Below the pieces are notes generated by a model, which worked only from the letters and a program-made list of their open reading frames with translations, had not been told where the DNA came from and did no database searches. Shown one piece after another: positions 8,875-17,942 of a DNA stretch of 36,561 bases (positions are counted from its first letter, which is position 1; the number at the start of each line of letters is the position of its first letter). The stretch comes from Pedobacter sp. (GTDB taxonomy: Bacteria > Bacteroidota > Bacteroidia > Sphingobacteriales > Sphingobacteriaceae), in NCBI GenBank assembly GCA_004210715.1, contig SEDB01000009.1, positions 1 through 36,561 on the forward strand, read 5' to 3'. Position numbers and translations under genes: made by a program.

Positions 8875-10305
8875 TTAAAACGGAAGTTTTTCGTCGGTAT
8901 TTAATGTAAGGTTTGGATTTTTCTTTAATATGCTAAGCGGAAAAGGAATTACATATAACCTTGAAGTTGGCAAAAGCGTATAAGTTTGCTGAGGAACAGT
9001 TTTATTAACCAAAGGATAAGTACGAACAACTGTTTTAGCGTATTCTGTTTCAGTGTTCAATCTTTTCAAGTCGAAAAATCTATTAAAACCTAACACCATC
9101 TCTTTTCTGCGTTCATTGATGATGATCTCCATTGTTTCTTTTCTGGTAGCGGGTACAGGTAATTTAATTGTGCCTGACAAGATGCGTTTTTCTCTAAGGG
9201 TGTTTACCACAGCCATTGCACCCGCTAAATCATTTTGACGAGCTAAACATTCAGCCTGCATTAAATAAACTTCAGTAGTTTTTAAGCCTACGGTTGGGTA
9301 AAAGAAACGGGTGTAGGCCACGTTATAATAAGCCGCACCAGAACCAATATCTAAAAAGCTTGCGCTTGTAGTGTTGAAAAACATGTTAAAACGGGCATCA
9401 TTGGTTCCAAATAAATTTCTCAATTCCGGACTAATTAACCAGGTATATCCAAAGTTGGTTTCGTTATAACCCTGAATATATTGATAACTCAACACCTCAG
9501 GATTATTAGGCGCAATAATTGGTTTTACTGCTGGTCCACCTTCTGTGGTGGTATATTTTACCAGATCAAAAATTTGGTTATTGTAGGAAAGCGATTTTTC
9601 GCAAGCTTCTTTTGCCTGTGCAATTTCTCTTTTAAACAAATGGATTTTCGCTTTCAATGCCCAGGCAAACGCCAATGATGGATGATATGGATCTAATGGT
9701 TGTGCCTGTAGGAAAGGAATGGCTTCATCAATGTCTTTTTGGATAAAGTCATAAACTTGTGCAACAGTTGATTTAGTTGGCTGCGCTTCCAAATCATATT
9801 TATCCATGATGCAAATTCCGCCATCGGCAGCAGCAGTTGCCGGATTGTAGGCTTTTGCATAAACATTTACCAATAAAAAATGATCAAATGCTCTTAGCGC
9901 TTTGGCCTCTGCTTTAGCCAATGCTTTTACATTGTCGTCGCCTTTACTGGCATCAACTGATGAAATAATGATATTCCAGCGATTGATGTATAGGTAGGCA
10001 CGATCATAAAAATTAGAGGAGTTAACCATCGATACTCGATCGATATTTTCGTTGAAGCTGAAATTCACCGTGTTGATATTTGGTGTAATTCCAATAAAAT
10101 TGGATTCTTTTAGCCACATATCATCCACCAGATATTGGAAATTTGAGATCAGATACGCCCGATTAGGGAAGGAAACTAACTCATAAAAATCCTGAGCTGT
10201 TTCTACAATTTGTGATCCCCTTGGGGTAATGTCAGTATATTTTTTACACCCAGAAATAGTAAATACGATTAAAAAAGATGCAATGATTAATATATATTTT
10301 TTCAT
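8875..10305 (-). CDS. SusD/RagB-family outer-membrane lipoprotein (locus A)
   Basis: This 476-residue protein has a lipoprotein signal with lipobox IVFTISGC (Cys20), placing it in the outer membrane. The SusD features are present: the N-terminal DITPRGSQ region, TPR-like helices (KALAKAEAKALRAFDHFLLV, about 125-145) and the C-terminal SusD/RagB half with EVYLMQAECLAR, LREKRI and NERRKEMVLGFNRFFDLKR. The ending NPNLTLN is also typical. SusD proteins form the substrate-binding lid on a SusC channel. It lies 4 bases after susC, and its stop is separated by one base from the protease start, so the three are translationally close. Its ligand is unknown. The gene itself looks intact, unlike its two neighbours. 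Confidence 0.93.
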   Translation of the reverse strand: MKKYILIIASFLIVFTISGCKKYTDITPRGSQIVETAQDFYELVSFPNRAYLISNFQYLVDDMWLKESNFIGITPNINTVNFSFNENIDRVSMVNSSNFYDRAYLYINRWNIIISSVDASKGDDNVKALAKAEAKALRAFDHFLLVNVYAKAYNPATAAADGGICIMDKYDLEAQPTKSTVAQVYDFIQKDIDEAIPFLQAQPLDPYHPSLAFAWALKAKIHLFKREIAQAKEACEKSLSYNNQIFDLVKYTTTEGGPAVKPIIAPNNPEVLSYQYIQGYNETNFGYTWLISPELRNLFGTNDARFNMFFNTTSASFLDIGSGAAYYNVAYTRFFYPTVGLKTTEVYLMQAECLARQNDLAGAMAVVNTLREKRILSGTIKLPVPATRKETMEIIINERRKEMVLGFNRFFDLKRLNTETEYAKTVVRTYPLVNKTVPQQTYTLLPTSRLYVIPFPLSILKKNPNLTLNTDEKLPF

Positions 10306-10309
10306 GATG

Positions 10310-13300
10310 TTAAAAAGTTAAATTAATACCCAATAAAAATGATTTCGGATTTTGTAGCGTTCTGGTTCCGGAATTGAGCGAGAATGATTCAGGATCAATA
10401 TCATCACCAGCAGCACTGGCGTACCACAAATTATTAACCTGTGCCGTAAATTTTGCAGAAGGAATATTTAATCGCTTCAGAAATTGTTTAGGAACATTGT
10501 ATCCCAAAGAAATGCTTCTCAATTTAATGTAATCAGCTTTCACCACATTTACATCTGCATTCTTCCACATCCCTGATATTGACTGTGCCCTTAATCTCAT
10601 AGGTTCTGCATAGTCAACGTAAAGTCTTGGTAATTCTGGAATTATTCCATTTTTGTAACGTTGGGAGATATCTAAATCCGTTATATTATCCGAATCCAAA
10701 GCTGTCATGTCTTTACGCATTACATTTCCACCTGAAAAAACAAATAAAGCATTTAAATCAAAATTTTTATAAGATACACGCTGAGAAAATGAGCCATTGT
10801 ATTTAGGAATAAGCGTTCCCATATTTACCAGTGCTGCGTAATTATTGATTTCTTTACTTGTAGATACAATTGGATTGCCACTTGCGTCAAACTCTAAAGT
10901 TGCTTTTCCATTTTCATCTAAGAAATAGGGATAACCATTCACCATGCCACCATATCGGTAAGCATAAAGGGTATTATAATCCGTTCCTTCGGTATAATAT
11001 GTGGATGGTGATCCAACATAATTACCTGCTGTAGAAAGTGCTCTAGTTACTTTACCTATTTTGCTACGGTTAAAGCCAAGAACAAAAGTTGAACTTAAGG
11101 AAAGATCACCCGACTTAAACCAATCGCCATTAACCGTAAATTCAATCCCCCTGTTTCTCAGAATACCATTATTAATAACCAGAGAGGCAGTACCAACGGT
11201 TGGATCTAATTCAGTTGATACCATTAAATCCGTACTTTTTCTATCGTAAAAATCTATTGTACCGCGTAAACGATTGCCTAATACTGCTATATCCAAGCCT
11301 AAATTATATGTTTCCGTTTTTTCCCATCTAAGCTTTGGGTTTGGTAAACCCAAAATATTCAAATATTGCAATGACGTAAATAAATTATCATTTACTCTTC
11401 TAGCAGTTAAAAACTTGGTTGTTTCAGTATTCTGGTTTCCATTTACGCCATAAGTAGCACGAAGCTTAAGCAAGTTAATCCAACCCAAAGCTTCTATAAA
11501 TTTCTCATTACTGGCATTCCAGCCAAAACCAAGTGACCACAATGGTCTGCTTTTGAATTCTGGATCAGCGCCAAAGAAATCTGCCTGGTCAATCCTAAAA
11601 CTTCCGGTTACATTGTAACGATTTAAATAAGTATAGGATGCATTTGAATAATAGGAAAGATTTCTATGCTTGGTTTCTTGAAATGTCCGACTTGCAAATC
11701 CAAGATATACGTTACGCCCAAAAATATAACTCGGCAACCCTGTTTGACTTAGCGATTGATTATTAACGACTGTTGAAGTCAAGGTAAGCGGATCAAAACC
11801 GTATCTGATATCGTTCATCCCTATTGGAGAAAATGTCTGGCGCATCTCAGTACCAGCAATTGCTGATAGGGAGTGTTTACCTTCATCAAATGATCGATCA
11901 AAACTGAGTTGATTTCTAAAGGTGTAAGAGTTACGCTGTGTCATACCTTGACTAATTCTTCCGCCAGTTGGCAAACCATAAGTGTACGCATTAGTAGCTG
12001 GAGTGTAGCCTACCATTGCGTTGTATGCAGCTCGCATTTTGTAAGAGTTTACATCATAATATTGCTCCGTTTTGGTAGTCCCCATTTCATATTGAACCTG
12101 ACTAGAAAAGTTTAGGCCGTCCATGATTTTTGCATTAATATTTGCAAATGCTCTTAACGCAACCGTATTGGCATTGGTTATACCTTCATTTAAAGATTCT
12201 AAAATATTGAACCGATAAGATTTATATTGAGGTGTATTTTGCAAAGCTGCAGCCACCGCACCGTTAATTTGTGAACCTGCAATACCATCAGCTAAATTTA
12301 CATAATTGGCATAATTTAAACTTCCATCTCCATTTACTATCGAAGCATACCTCGGTGAAATCGTTTGATAGTTATTGTAGTCACCATCGGTTGCTACAGC
12401 GGTAGAATATGAACCGTTAAAACCTACATTTGAAGTTAACCACTTTTTGATATTGTAAGTATTCTTAAAATAAAGAGTAACCTTTTGGTTGTTATTTCCA
12501 ATTACTCTTTCTGCAGAACGATCGTAATTAATAGAAGCAAAAGTGTTCGACTTTGAACTTGCAGAACTCAACGATAAATTATAACGTTGACGAAAAGCAT
12601 TTTGCCAAACGTTATCGCGATATTGTTCGTAATAATCCGCATTTTTAAAATTTCCAATTTGCTGATTAAATTGATCTGTTGTAACCTTTCCTGCATCTCT
12701 ATCGCGAAATAATTGGTAAAGCGGACTATAATATTTGATGCTTCCATTTGCAACAGTTCCATAAGCAGCAAACATCGTTTCGGTATTGGCATACCTAGCT
12801 CTTTCCCTATTATATACATCTGTTTCAAAATCTACTATATCGGGAGTTGATGCATAATGCATACTTCCGAAAGTTGGCTTGGTATCAATAAAAAAATCTG
12901 TATTTAATGATATTTTTAGAGGTGTGTTTCCTTTCTTAGTAGTTAAAACGATTACACCATTTGCCGATCGTGAGCCATAAATAGAAGCTGCAGCTCCATC
13001 TTTTAAAACGGTAACCGATTCAATGTCATACGGATTGATATCTTCTAAAGCTGTTTCTGTTGGTAAACCATCAATAACAACTAGAGGGGCATATGCTCCA
13101 GGAGTTACAGAAAGCGTAGCTTGACCTCGTAACACTGGCTGGTCTGGTTCGCCACCACCGAATGCATTTTTCCTGTAAACCAATCCTGCTACCCTACCTT
13201 CCAGTGCACTTAGAATATCGACATTGATATTTTCATTCAACTTTTTGTTATCAATTATTGTTGCTGCGGCTGTTGAGCGTTCTTTACTTATTGTCTGGAA

Positions 13301-13552
13301 ACCATTCACCACAACATCAGCCAATAATGAAGAATTTGACTTCAATCTTATTGTTACAATTTTCAATGCTGCAGCCTTATCAATCTTTTGTGTTTCTGAC
13401 AAATAGCCCATATAACTAACCTCCAGTGAATTATACACATCGGATAAGTTAATATTAAAGTGCCCATTACCATCTGCCAACGCATACCTGGTGGTTCCTT
13501 TTAATTTTACCGATGCGCCAGGCAGCGGCCCGCCGATACTGTCTGTAACCAT
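10310..13552 (-). CDS. SusC/RagA-family TonB-dependent transporter, 5'-truncated (locus A)
   Basis: A 1080-residue SusC-type barrel begins at MVTDSIGGPLPGASVKLKGT, inside the CarboxypepD_reg domain (residues 1-75). The TonB-box-like DVVVNGF (79-85), the plug with PLVVIDGLP (156-164) and DGAAASIYGSRSANGVIVLTT follow, and the barrel ends in a C-terminal Phe. No signal peptide and no STN domain precede it, unlike locus B SusC, which has about 170 extra N-terminal residues. The ATG lies 9 bases after the fecR stop and in the same frame. The codons between (Asp-His-Gly) still align with the start of the domain, which shows that homology extends past the ATG. As it stands the protein should not reach the outer membrane. 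It is likely a functional pseudogene, or a deletion fused to the fecR end. Confidence 0.85.
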   Translation of the reverse strand: MVTDSIGGPLPGASVKLKGTTRYALADGNGHFNINLSDVYNSLEVSYMGYLSETQKIDKAAALKIVTIRLKSNSSLLADVVVNGFQTISKERSTAAATIIDNKKLNENINVDILSALEGRVAGLVYRKNAFGGGEPDQPVLRGQATLSVTPGAYAPLVVIDGLPTETALEDINPYDIESVTVLKDGAAASIYGSRSANGVIVLTTKKGNTPLKISLNTDFFIDTKPTFGSMHYASTPDIVDFETDVYNRERARYANTETMFAAYGTVANGSIKYYSPLYQLFRDRDAGKVTTDQFNQQIGNFKNADYYEQYRDNVWQNAFRQRYNLSLSSASSKSNTFASINYDRSAERVIGNNNQKVTLYFKNTYNIKKWLTSNVGFNGSYSTAVATDGDYNNYQTISPRYASIVNGDGSLNYANYVNLADGIAGSQINGAVAAALQNTPQYKSYRFNILESLNEGITNANTVALRAFANINAKIMDGLNFSSQVQYEMGTTKTEQYYDVNSYKMRAAYNAMVGYTPATNAYTYGLPTGGRISQGMTQRNSYTFRNQLSFDRSFDEGKHSLSAIAGTEMRQTFSPIGMNDIRYGFDPLTLTSTVVNNQSLSQTGLPSYIFGRNVYLGFASRTFQETKHRNLSYYSNASYTYLNRYNVTGSFRIDQADFFGADPEFKSRPLWSLGFGWNASNEKFIEALGWINLLKLRATYGVNGNQNTETTKFLTARRVNDNLFTSLQYLNILGLPNPKLRWEKTETYNLGLDIAVLGNRLRGTIDFYDRKSTDLMVSTELDPTVGTASLVINNGILRNRGIEFTVNGDWFKSGDLSLSSTFVLGFNRSKIGKVTRALSTAGNYVGSPSTYYTEGTDYNTLYAYRYGGMVNGYPYFLDENGKATLEFDASGNPIVSTSKEINNYAALVNMGTLIPKYNGSFSQRVSYKNFDLNALFVFSGGNVMRKDMTALDSDNITDLDISQRYKNGIIPELPRLYVDYAEPMRLRAQSISGMWKNADVNVVKADYIKLRSISLGYNVPKQFLKRLNIPSAKFTAQVNNLWYASAAGDDIDPESFSLNSGTRTLQNPKSFLLGINLTF

Positions 13553-13561
13553 ACCATGATC

Positions 13562-14713
13562 TTACTCTTCTAATACAATCTTATTCGCTTTTAGATTAAA
13601 TTGGTGGCCGGTGGCTTTCGAAATATCTTCCAAAACTTCATCAATATCCGCCTTGCGGGATATTTTGATGTAAAGATTTTTCTTCGGTAAAACTGCCAAA
13701 TCTACTTCAACATTATACCACCTGGCTAATTTCTGCATTACAACAGCGAGCGGCATATCGTTAAACAAAAAGTCACCTTTGGTCCATGCGTTGAAATCTT
13801 CAGCTGAAACGTTTCTTACATCCAATTTGCTGTAACCTGCCAAAACCTGTTGATTAGGGTTTAAAACAACTTTACCACTTGTGTTAGAAAACTGAATACT
13901 GCCTTCCAACAATGTTGCTTCTATGCCTTCTGTTTCAGGATAGCTACTTACATTAAACTGTGTTCCTAAAACTCTAATTTCACTGCCACCAACGGTAACA
14001 ATAAATGGCTTATTAGGATTTTTTGCAACATTGAAGAAGGCCTCCCCTTCTACATAAACCTTCCTTTCCGACCCACGAAAATCTGTCGGAAAAGTCAATT
14101 TAGAGCCCGCATTAAGCATTACAATTGAGCCGTCGCCCAATGTAATTTTGTATTCCCCACCTCTTGGCGTTTCCAAAGTGTTCAATTGAGATGCAGTTGC
14201 AGAATCGGCGTTTACAGCCATGTAAACAATTGATCCGTCAGCCTTTTTACTGATTTGAATTCCGTGTTGCGCATAAATCACCCCATTTGTAGTTGATCCG
14301 AGTGTAGCCTTTCTCCCATCGAAACTTAATGTGGCAATAGCAGAACCCGGAACTACTTCATGAGACGGATTTAAAAACCTAAACAGCAGCAATCCAATTG
14401 AAAAAACCACTAAAATGGCAGCAGCAATTTTAACAATTTCAGTTGATCTGGCCATTTTAAGCACTTTACTTTCAGGCTTGGTAAATAGCTGTTTAGTAAG
14501 ATTTAAATGAACGGCATCAAGTCTAGACTGATCATTCATACTGAAATCTTCGGCATCTTTTTCAAATTCAGCACCAATTAAACTTTCCAATTCCTGCTGA
14601 TCAGCATTCCCGAAATAATCAAAAAGTTGATTCAATTCGGCAGCATTGCTCTTTTCGGCAATAAATTGTTTGAATAATTCTGGTTTTGAAGTGTTTTTTT
14701 CCATCGTTGTCAT
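13562..14713 (-). CDS. FecR-family anti-sigma factor (locus A)
   Basis: This 383-residue protein has a cytoplasmic N-terminal region (1-90), one membrane helix (about 93-114, IVKIAAAILVVFSIGLLLF), a periplasmic FecR domain (about 180-275, with TPRGGEYKITLGDGSIVMLN and VEGEAFFNVAKN) and a C-terminal DUF4974 domain (about 315-381, MPLAVVMQKLARWYNVEV). It would hold the neighbouring ECF sigma factor inactive and receive the signal from the STN domain of a SusC. Here the downstream SusC has lost its STN domain, so the signal path appears cut. The start MTTM is chosen because it follows the sigma gene by 56 bases; a second Met lies at codon 4. The C-terminus looks complete, ending at the expected point of the domain. 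Confidence 0.93.
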   Translation of the reverse strand: MTTMEKNTSKPELFKQFIAEKSNAAELNQLFDYFGNADQQELESLIGAEFEKDAEDFSMNDQSRLDAVHLNLTKQLFTKPESKVLKMARSTEIVKIAAAILVVFSIGLLLFRFLNPSHEVVPGSAIATLSFDGRKATLGSTTNGVIYAQHGIQISKKADGSIVYMAVNADSATASQLNTLETPRGGEYKITLGDGSIVMLNAGSKLTFPTDFRGSERKVYVEGEAFFNVAKNPNKPFIVTVGGSEIRVLGTQFNVSSYPETEGIEATLLEGSIQFSNTSGKVVLNPNQQVLAGYSKLDVRNVSAEDFNAWTKGDFLFNDMPLAVVMQKLARWYNVEVDLAVLPKKNLYIKISRKADIDEVLEDISKATGHQFNLKANKIVLEE

Positions 14714-14769
14714 TATATAATATGCACGAGATGGATGAACACACTATTCGTACTTTAATTTTTTTTATT

Positions 14770-15372
14770 TTATTTTTTGAGATAAGCTGCGATGCAGAAA
14801 ATAATGAATTCCTGTGCATGAAAAAAGACGTATCGTTTGATGTATTTTGTGGCGCTAACCAGTTGATTACTCACCGTTGATGGACTTAATGATAGCATTT
14901 CTGCAGCTTCCTGGTAAGTTTTCCCCTCAATTCTACAGAGCTTAAAAATTTCTTTACGTTGTGCAGGAAGCTTTTCTATTGCCTCATTCAGCAAGGAAAG
15001 GCGTTCCTTATTAAAAATATAATCTTCTGTTTGGTTGTAGAACTCCGCAAAGGTTTCCAGCAGATGCTTTTGCATTTTGACATCAAGCGCTAGTTTGCGG
15101 TAATAGGCATAGATTGTATTCTGGGCAACAGTAAAAATCCAGCCTTTGAATGATTTGCTCAGATCGATTTCTGTTTTGTTCAACCAGACTTTTAGAAAAA
15201 CATCCTGCATCAATTCATCAACAACCTCGGTTGATTTGATCATTCGCTGCATTTTTGGAAGCAACATTTTACTGTACTTAGCATAAATGAAATCGAAAGC
15301 CTCCCTCTGCCCAACTTTCAAGTCTTCGAGGTATCTTAATTCTTCGCTATCGTTCAGATTATCAAGGGACAT
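14770..15372 (-). CDS. ECF-subfamily RNA polymerase sigma factor, FecI-like (locus A)
   Basis: This 200-residue protein shows sigma70 region 2 (about 22-90, AFDFIYAKYSKML, VVDELMQDVFLKVWLN and FKGWIFTVAQNTIYAYYRK) and region 4 (about 130-185, LPAQRKEIFKLCRIEGKTYQ and the helix-turn-helix AAEMLSLSPSTVSNQLV). It is a Bacteroidota FecI-like sigma factor, paired with the FecR gene just downstream, and would switch on the locus A import genes. The C-terminal tail FFHAQEFIIFCIAAYLKK is hydrophobic, a common but unexplained feature of this family. The start MSLDNLND is supported by a perfect -7 box only 6 bases upstream, which would give a nearly leaderless mRNA. Confidence 0.93.
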   Translation of the reverse strand: MSLDNLNDSEELRYLEDLKVGQREAFDFIYAKYSKMLLPKMQRMIKSTEVVDELMQDVFLKVWLNKTEIDLSKSFKGWIFTVAQNTIYAYYRKLALDVKMQKHLLETFAEFYNQTEDYIFNKERLSLLNEAIEKLPAQRKEIFKLCRIEGKTYQEAAEMLSLSPSTVSNQLVSATKYIKRYVFFHAQEFIIFCIAAYLKK

Positions 15373-15377
15373 TTCCG

Positions 15378-15385
15378 CAAATCTA
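15378..15385 (-). promoter_or_regulatory. Candidate -7 box of the locus A sigma gene
   Basis: TAGATTTG on the minus strand fits TAnnTTTG exactly and ends 5 bases before the ATG. Transcription would begin at or next to the start codon. I see no -33 TTTG at the right distance, so this is tentative. Confidence 0.3.
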
Positions 15386-15468
15386 CGAATTAAGCCTATA
15401 AAATCTTAATATTTGCTTACTCCCGGAAGTAGAATAATTGCTATTAAAAAGATGTAACTTAAAATAAC

Positions 15469-15514
15469 AAAAAAATGAATAAGCTAAACCGTTTGATTTA
15501 ACGATTTAGCTTAT
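15469..15514 (-). terminator. Rho-independent terminator of locus B
   Basis: On the minus strand a 13-bp stem (ATAAGCTAAATCG with CGGTTTAGCTTAT, one G-U pair, 10-nt loop) is followed by TCATTTTTTTG. It starts about 9 bases after the amidohydrolase stop and cleanly separates locus B from the sigma gene of locus A. Confidence 0.75.
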
Positions 15515-15522
15515 GAGTAATG

Positions 15523-16764
15523 CTATTTCTTTATGATTATCCCACGCTGAACTACCATATAAATATTTTTCAATGATGTAATATCCAACAAGGGATTCTC
15601 TTCTAATATCACTATATCGGCCCTTTTGCCAACTTTAATGCTACCACGGTTTTTCTCCTGCCCAATTACTTCTGCCGATATTTGTGTAGCCGAATACAAT
15701 GCTTCTGCAGGTGTAAAACCACATTTATTTACAAAATAATCTAATTCGTCTATTAAACGTGGGTAAGATCTGTTCAAATCAACAATCTGATCAGTTCCGG
15801 TCGAAATTTTCACCCCTTGCTCATGAATTCTTTTTAGCAGAGCAAATACCCAGGGATCTTTTGCCTCAGAAACACACAATGTTGCATCCAAAATGGCGTG
15901 ATGTTTTTTCATCGCTTTGCAAAATGGAATAATATCAATGCCTGCAATAATACTATCTTTATAAGCCATTGGCGTAGTTCTGCGGTAAAAAAGTGAGTCA
16001 GTGCGCATGGTTTCGAGCATGGAAACGTGTGAAAGCACTTCCATCCCTGCGTTTACAACTTCAACCGGTTTGGCAGGATACAACATGGTATGTCCCCAAA
16101 CTTTTAGCTGATGCCTTTTCGCAGCGACAGTAACGTCGGCCAAAAAATCTTTATCAAATGAATGATACAATTTAACGCCGGTTGCACCACAAGCTTTGGC
16201 TTCAGCCATTGCCTTGTCTAAATCATCACCTGGCATTAAACGCTGTTCCCAGGATGAATATGGATCTTTTCTAATATTTTGACCACGGTTGTAATACCAG
16301 TCTCCTGCCATAAACGAGGAGAAAAAAACATCGGTACCCATTCTGTTTCCCTTTCTAATTTCCGTTTGTGCCTGCAGGAGTGCTCCTCCATCTCCCCCTG
16401 CATCTCTCGCACTGGTAATGCCATGTTTTAAATAGTATTCCAGGTGACTGTAAGTTTTTTCAATGGAGTTTTTGTGTGGGGCAGTTACATGAATATGTGT
16501 ATCGATTAACCCCGGAATAACGTACTGACCATTTAAATCCAATATCCTGGCATTTTTTAGTTTATTTGGAAAACGACCAATTTTAGCAATGTTTCCGTTT
16601 TTGATCGTGATCGATTTATCTTTTAAAATCTTGCCGCTGGAGACCTCGACGATATTTACATTTTTTAAAATTAAAATGGAATCGGTTTCTTGAGAGCTGC
16701 CTTTGGCCTTTGCAAAAGCTAAGGTAAAAAGCAGGTAAAGCGATAATAAAAAAGTCTTTTTCAT
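15523..16764 (-). CDS. Exported metal-dependent amidohydrolase (imidazolonepropionase/prolidase-like)
   Basis: I chose the ATG at 16764 because it begins a signal peptide (MKKTFLLSLYLLFTLAFAKA). An in-frame extension of 22 codons to 16830 runs through a hairpin and encodes nothing sensible. The 413-residue protein has the amidohydrolase fold with metal ligands in order: HIH (His90, His92), Lys198 in TGVKLYH, His225 in VWGHT, His246 in LSHVS and Asp325 in STGTDQ. The Lys is the likely carboxylated bridge of binuclear family members. Relatives of this type cleave Xaa-Pro or other dipeptides, or cyclic amides. As the last gene of locus B it would finish the breakdown of imported or surface-cut material in the periplasm. 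Its real substrate is unknown. Confidence 0.9.
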   Translation of the reverse strand: MKKTFLLSLYLLFTLAFAKAKGSSQETDSILILKNVNIVEVSSGKILKDKSITIKNGNIAKIGRFPNKLKNARILDLNGQYVIPGLIDTHIHVTAPHKNSIEKTYSHLEYYLKHGITSARDAGGDGGALLQAQTEIRKGNRMGTDVFFSSFMAGDWYYNRGQNIRKDPYSSWEQRLMPGDDLDKAMAEAKACGATGVKLYHSFDKDFLADVTVAAKRHQLKVWGHTMLYPAKPVEVVNAGMEVLSHVSMLETMRTDSLFYRRTTPMAYKDSIIAGIDIIPFCKAMKKHHAILDATLCVSEAKDPWVFALLKRIHEQGVKISTGTDQIVDLNRSYPRLIDELDYFVNKCGFTPAEALYSATQISAEVIGQEKNRGSIKVGKRADIVILEENPLLDITSLKNIYMVVQRGIIIKK

Positions 16765-16790
16765 AGTTTGTTGGTAAATTACTGTCAATA

Positions 16791-16822
16791 AAAAAGCGCA
16801 GCGGCATCCACCAACTGCGCTT
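16791..16822 (-). terminator. Terminator-like or attenuating hairpin between thioredoxin and amidohydrolase genes
   Basis: On the minus strand an 8-bp perfect stem (AAGCGCAG with CTGCGCTT, 13-nt loop) runs into TTTTTATT. It lies in the 94-base gap between the TlpA-like gene and the amidohydrolase. It may reduce read-through so that the last gene is expressed less, or mark the mRNA end with a separate start after it. Confidence 0.55.
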
Positions 16823-16858
16823 GTCATCATTAACTATTATTCAAAATATTGTTGGCAG

Positions 16859-17938
16859 CTATTTTAAAAGTTCTTTTAACTTTTCTTCGAGCGCAGCACC
16901 TCTTAAATTACGGGCTACGATTTTGCCATTCGCATCAATTAAAAAGTTCGCCGGCAAACTTTTAACGCCATACCGATCTGCAGTTTTTCCATTTGTAGAC
17001 TTTGGATCGTTTAACTGTTTCCAAACTAACCCATCTTGTTGCACTGCTTTTATCCAGTTTTCTTTCGAACTATCCATTGATAAACCAACAATGGTAAAAC
17101 CTTTGCTATTGTACTGCTTGTAGGCTTTTATCAGATTTGGATTTTCTAACCGGCAGGGACCACACCAGCTGGCCCAAAAATCAAGCAAGATATATTTATC
17201 CTTAAAATCCTTAAGACCGAAGATTTTTCCATCTGCGTCTGCCAATGCAAAATCGATCGCATTTGATCCTACGCCAGTATTAAAATTGGCATCAGTAAAC
17301 GTTTTAATCCGCTTACCATATGATGAACTTTTTACTTCTGTAGATAACAGATCATAATTTTCGGAAGCCTTTGCCCGATTTGGATAAGTTACATATTGAT
17401 CAAAAATTGCGATTGCCGTAGCAACTTGAGTAGAGTTTGCTTTAACAAACCTGGCAAACACACTATCTCTTAAAATTTGTTGCTTATCAGCAAACTTTTT
17501 ACGTGCTTCTTTATCTTGTTCTTCATTACCAGTTATTTCAGGTCTTTTGCCCGGAATTGCATACAATGATGATTTCAATTTATCTAGCACATCATTTTCT
17601 TTGGAACCTGTGATTTTTAACTCATAAAATTTAGACATATCGCCAGTGATGTTTAGCGAGCTACCTTTTTCCATCAAAAATATCCGCATTTGATTATTTA
17701 TGGAATTGGTTAAAGTACAGCGAACTGATTCGCTTAGCAAAATATCCTTCGAGAAAACATCTGAGTTGGCCAAAGCTGAATCCTGACTGAGCACATCATC
17801 CAATTCATAGGCGAATATTACTTTTCCCGTCTTTAATCCACTAATATTTGCTGTTACATGCACAGCAGATTGTGCATGTAAGTCAGCTATAAAACTTAAG
17901 ATTAAAATAAAGGCCCCAAATAACCTGATTTTGTTCAT
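16859..17938 (-). CDS. TlpA-like thioredoxin with DUF4369 N-terminal domain
   Basis: This 359-residue exported protein has a signal peptide (MNKIRLFGAFILILSFIADLHA, cleavage at AQS). The N-terminal 25-120 region fits the DUF4369 beta-domain common in Bacteroidota TlpA proteins. The middle is helical and charged. The C-terminal third (about 222-358) is an AhpC/TlpA thioredoxin domain with the active site WCGPC (258-262) in YILLDFWASWCGPCR, followed by the cis-Pro segment KSLPANFLIDANG. It would reduce or exchange disulfides in the periplasm, either in imported peptides or in partner enzymes. It follows the protease by 4 bases and is clearly in its operon. A role in opening disulfide-linked peptides before hydrolysis is my inference. 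Confidence 0.92.
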   Translation of the reverse strand: MNKIRLFGAFILILSFIADLHAQSAVHVTANISGLKTGKVIFAYELDDVLSQDSALANSDVFSKDILLSESVRCTLTNSINNQMRIFLMEKGSSLNITGDMSKFYELKITGSKENDVLDKLKSSLYAIPGKRPEITGNEEQDKEARKKFADKQQILRDSVFARFVKANSTQVATAIAIFDQYVTYPNRAKASENYDLLSTEVKSSSYGKRIKTFTDANFNTGVGSNAIDFALADADGKIFGLKDFKDKYILLDFWASWCGPCRLENPNLIKAYKQYNSKGFTIVGLSMDSSKENWIKAVQQDGLVWKQLNDPKSTNGKTADRYGVKSLPANFLIDANGKIVARNLRGAALEEKLKELLK

Positions 17939-17942
17939 GATA

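Noticed and set aside
12568-12828. Minus-strand open frame of 86 codons inside susC of locus A
   Set aside because: It is an out-of-frame shadow of an intact barrel region.
16765-16830. Longer start for the amidohydrolase
   Set aside because: The extra 22 codons cross a terminator-like hairpin and precede a proper signal peptide starting at 16764.
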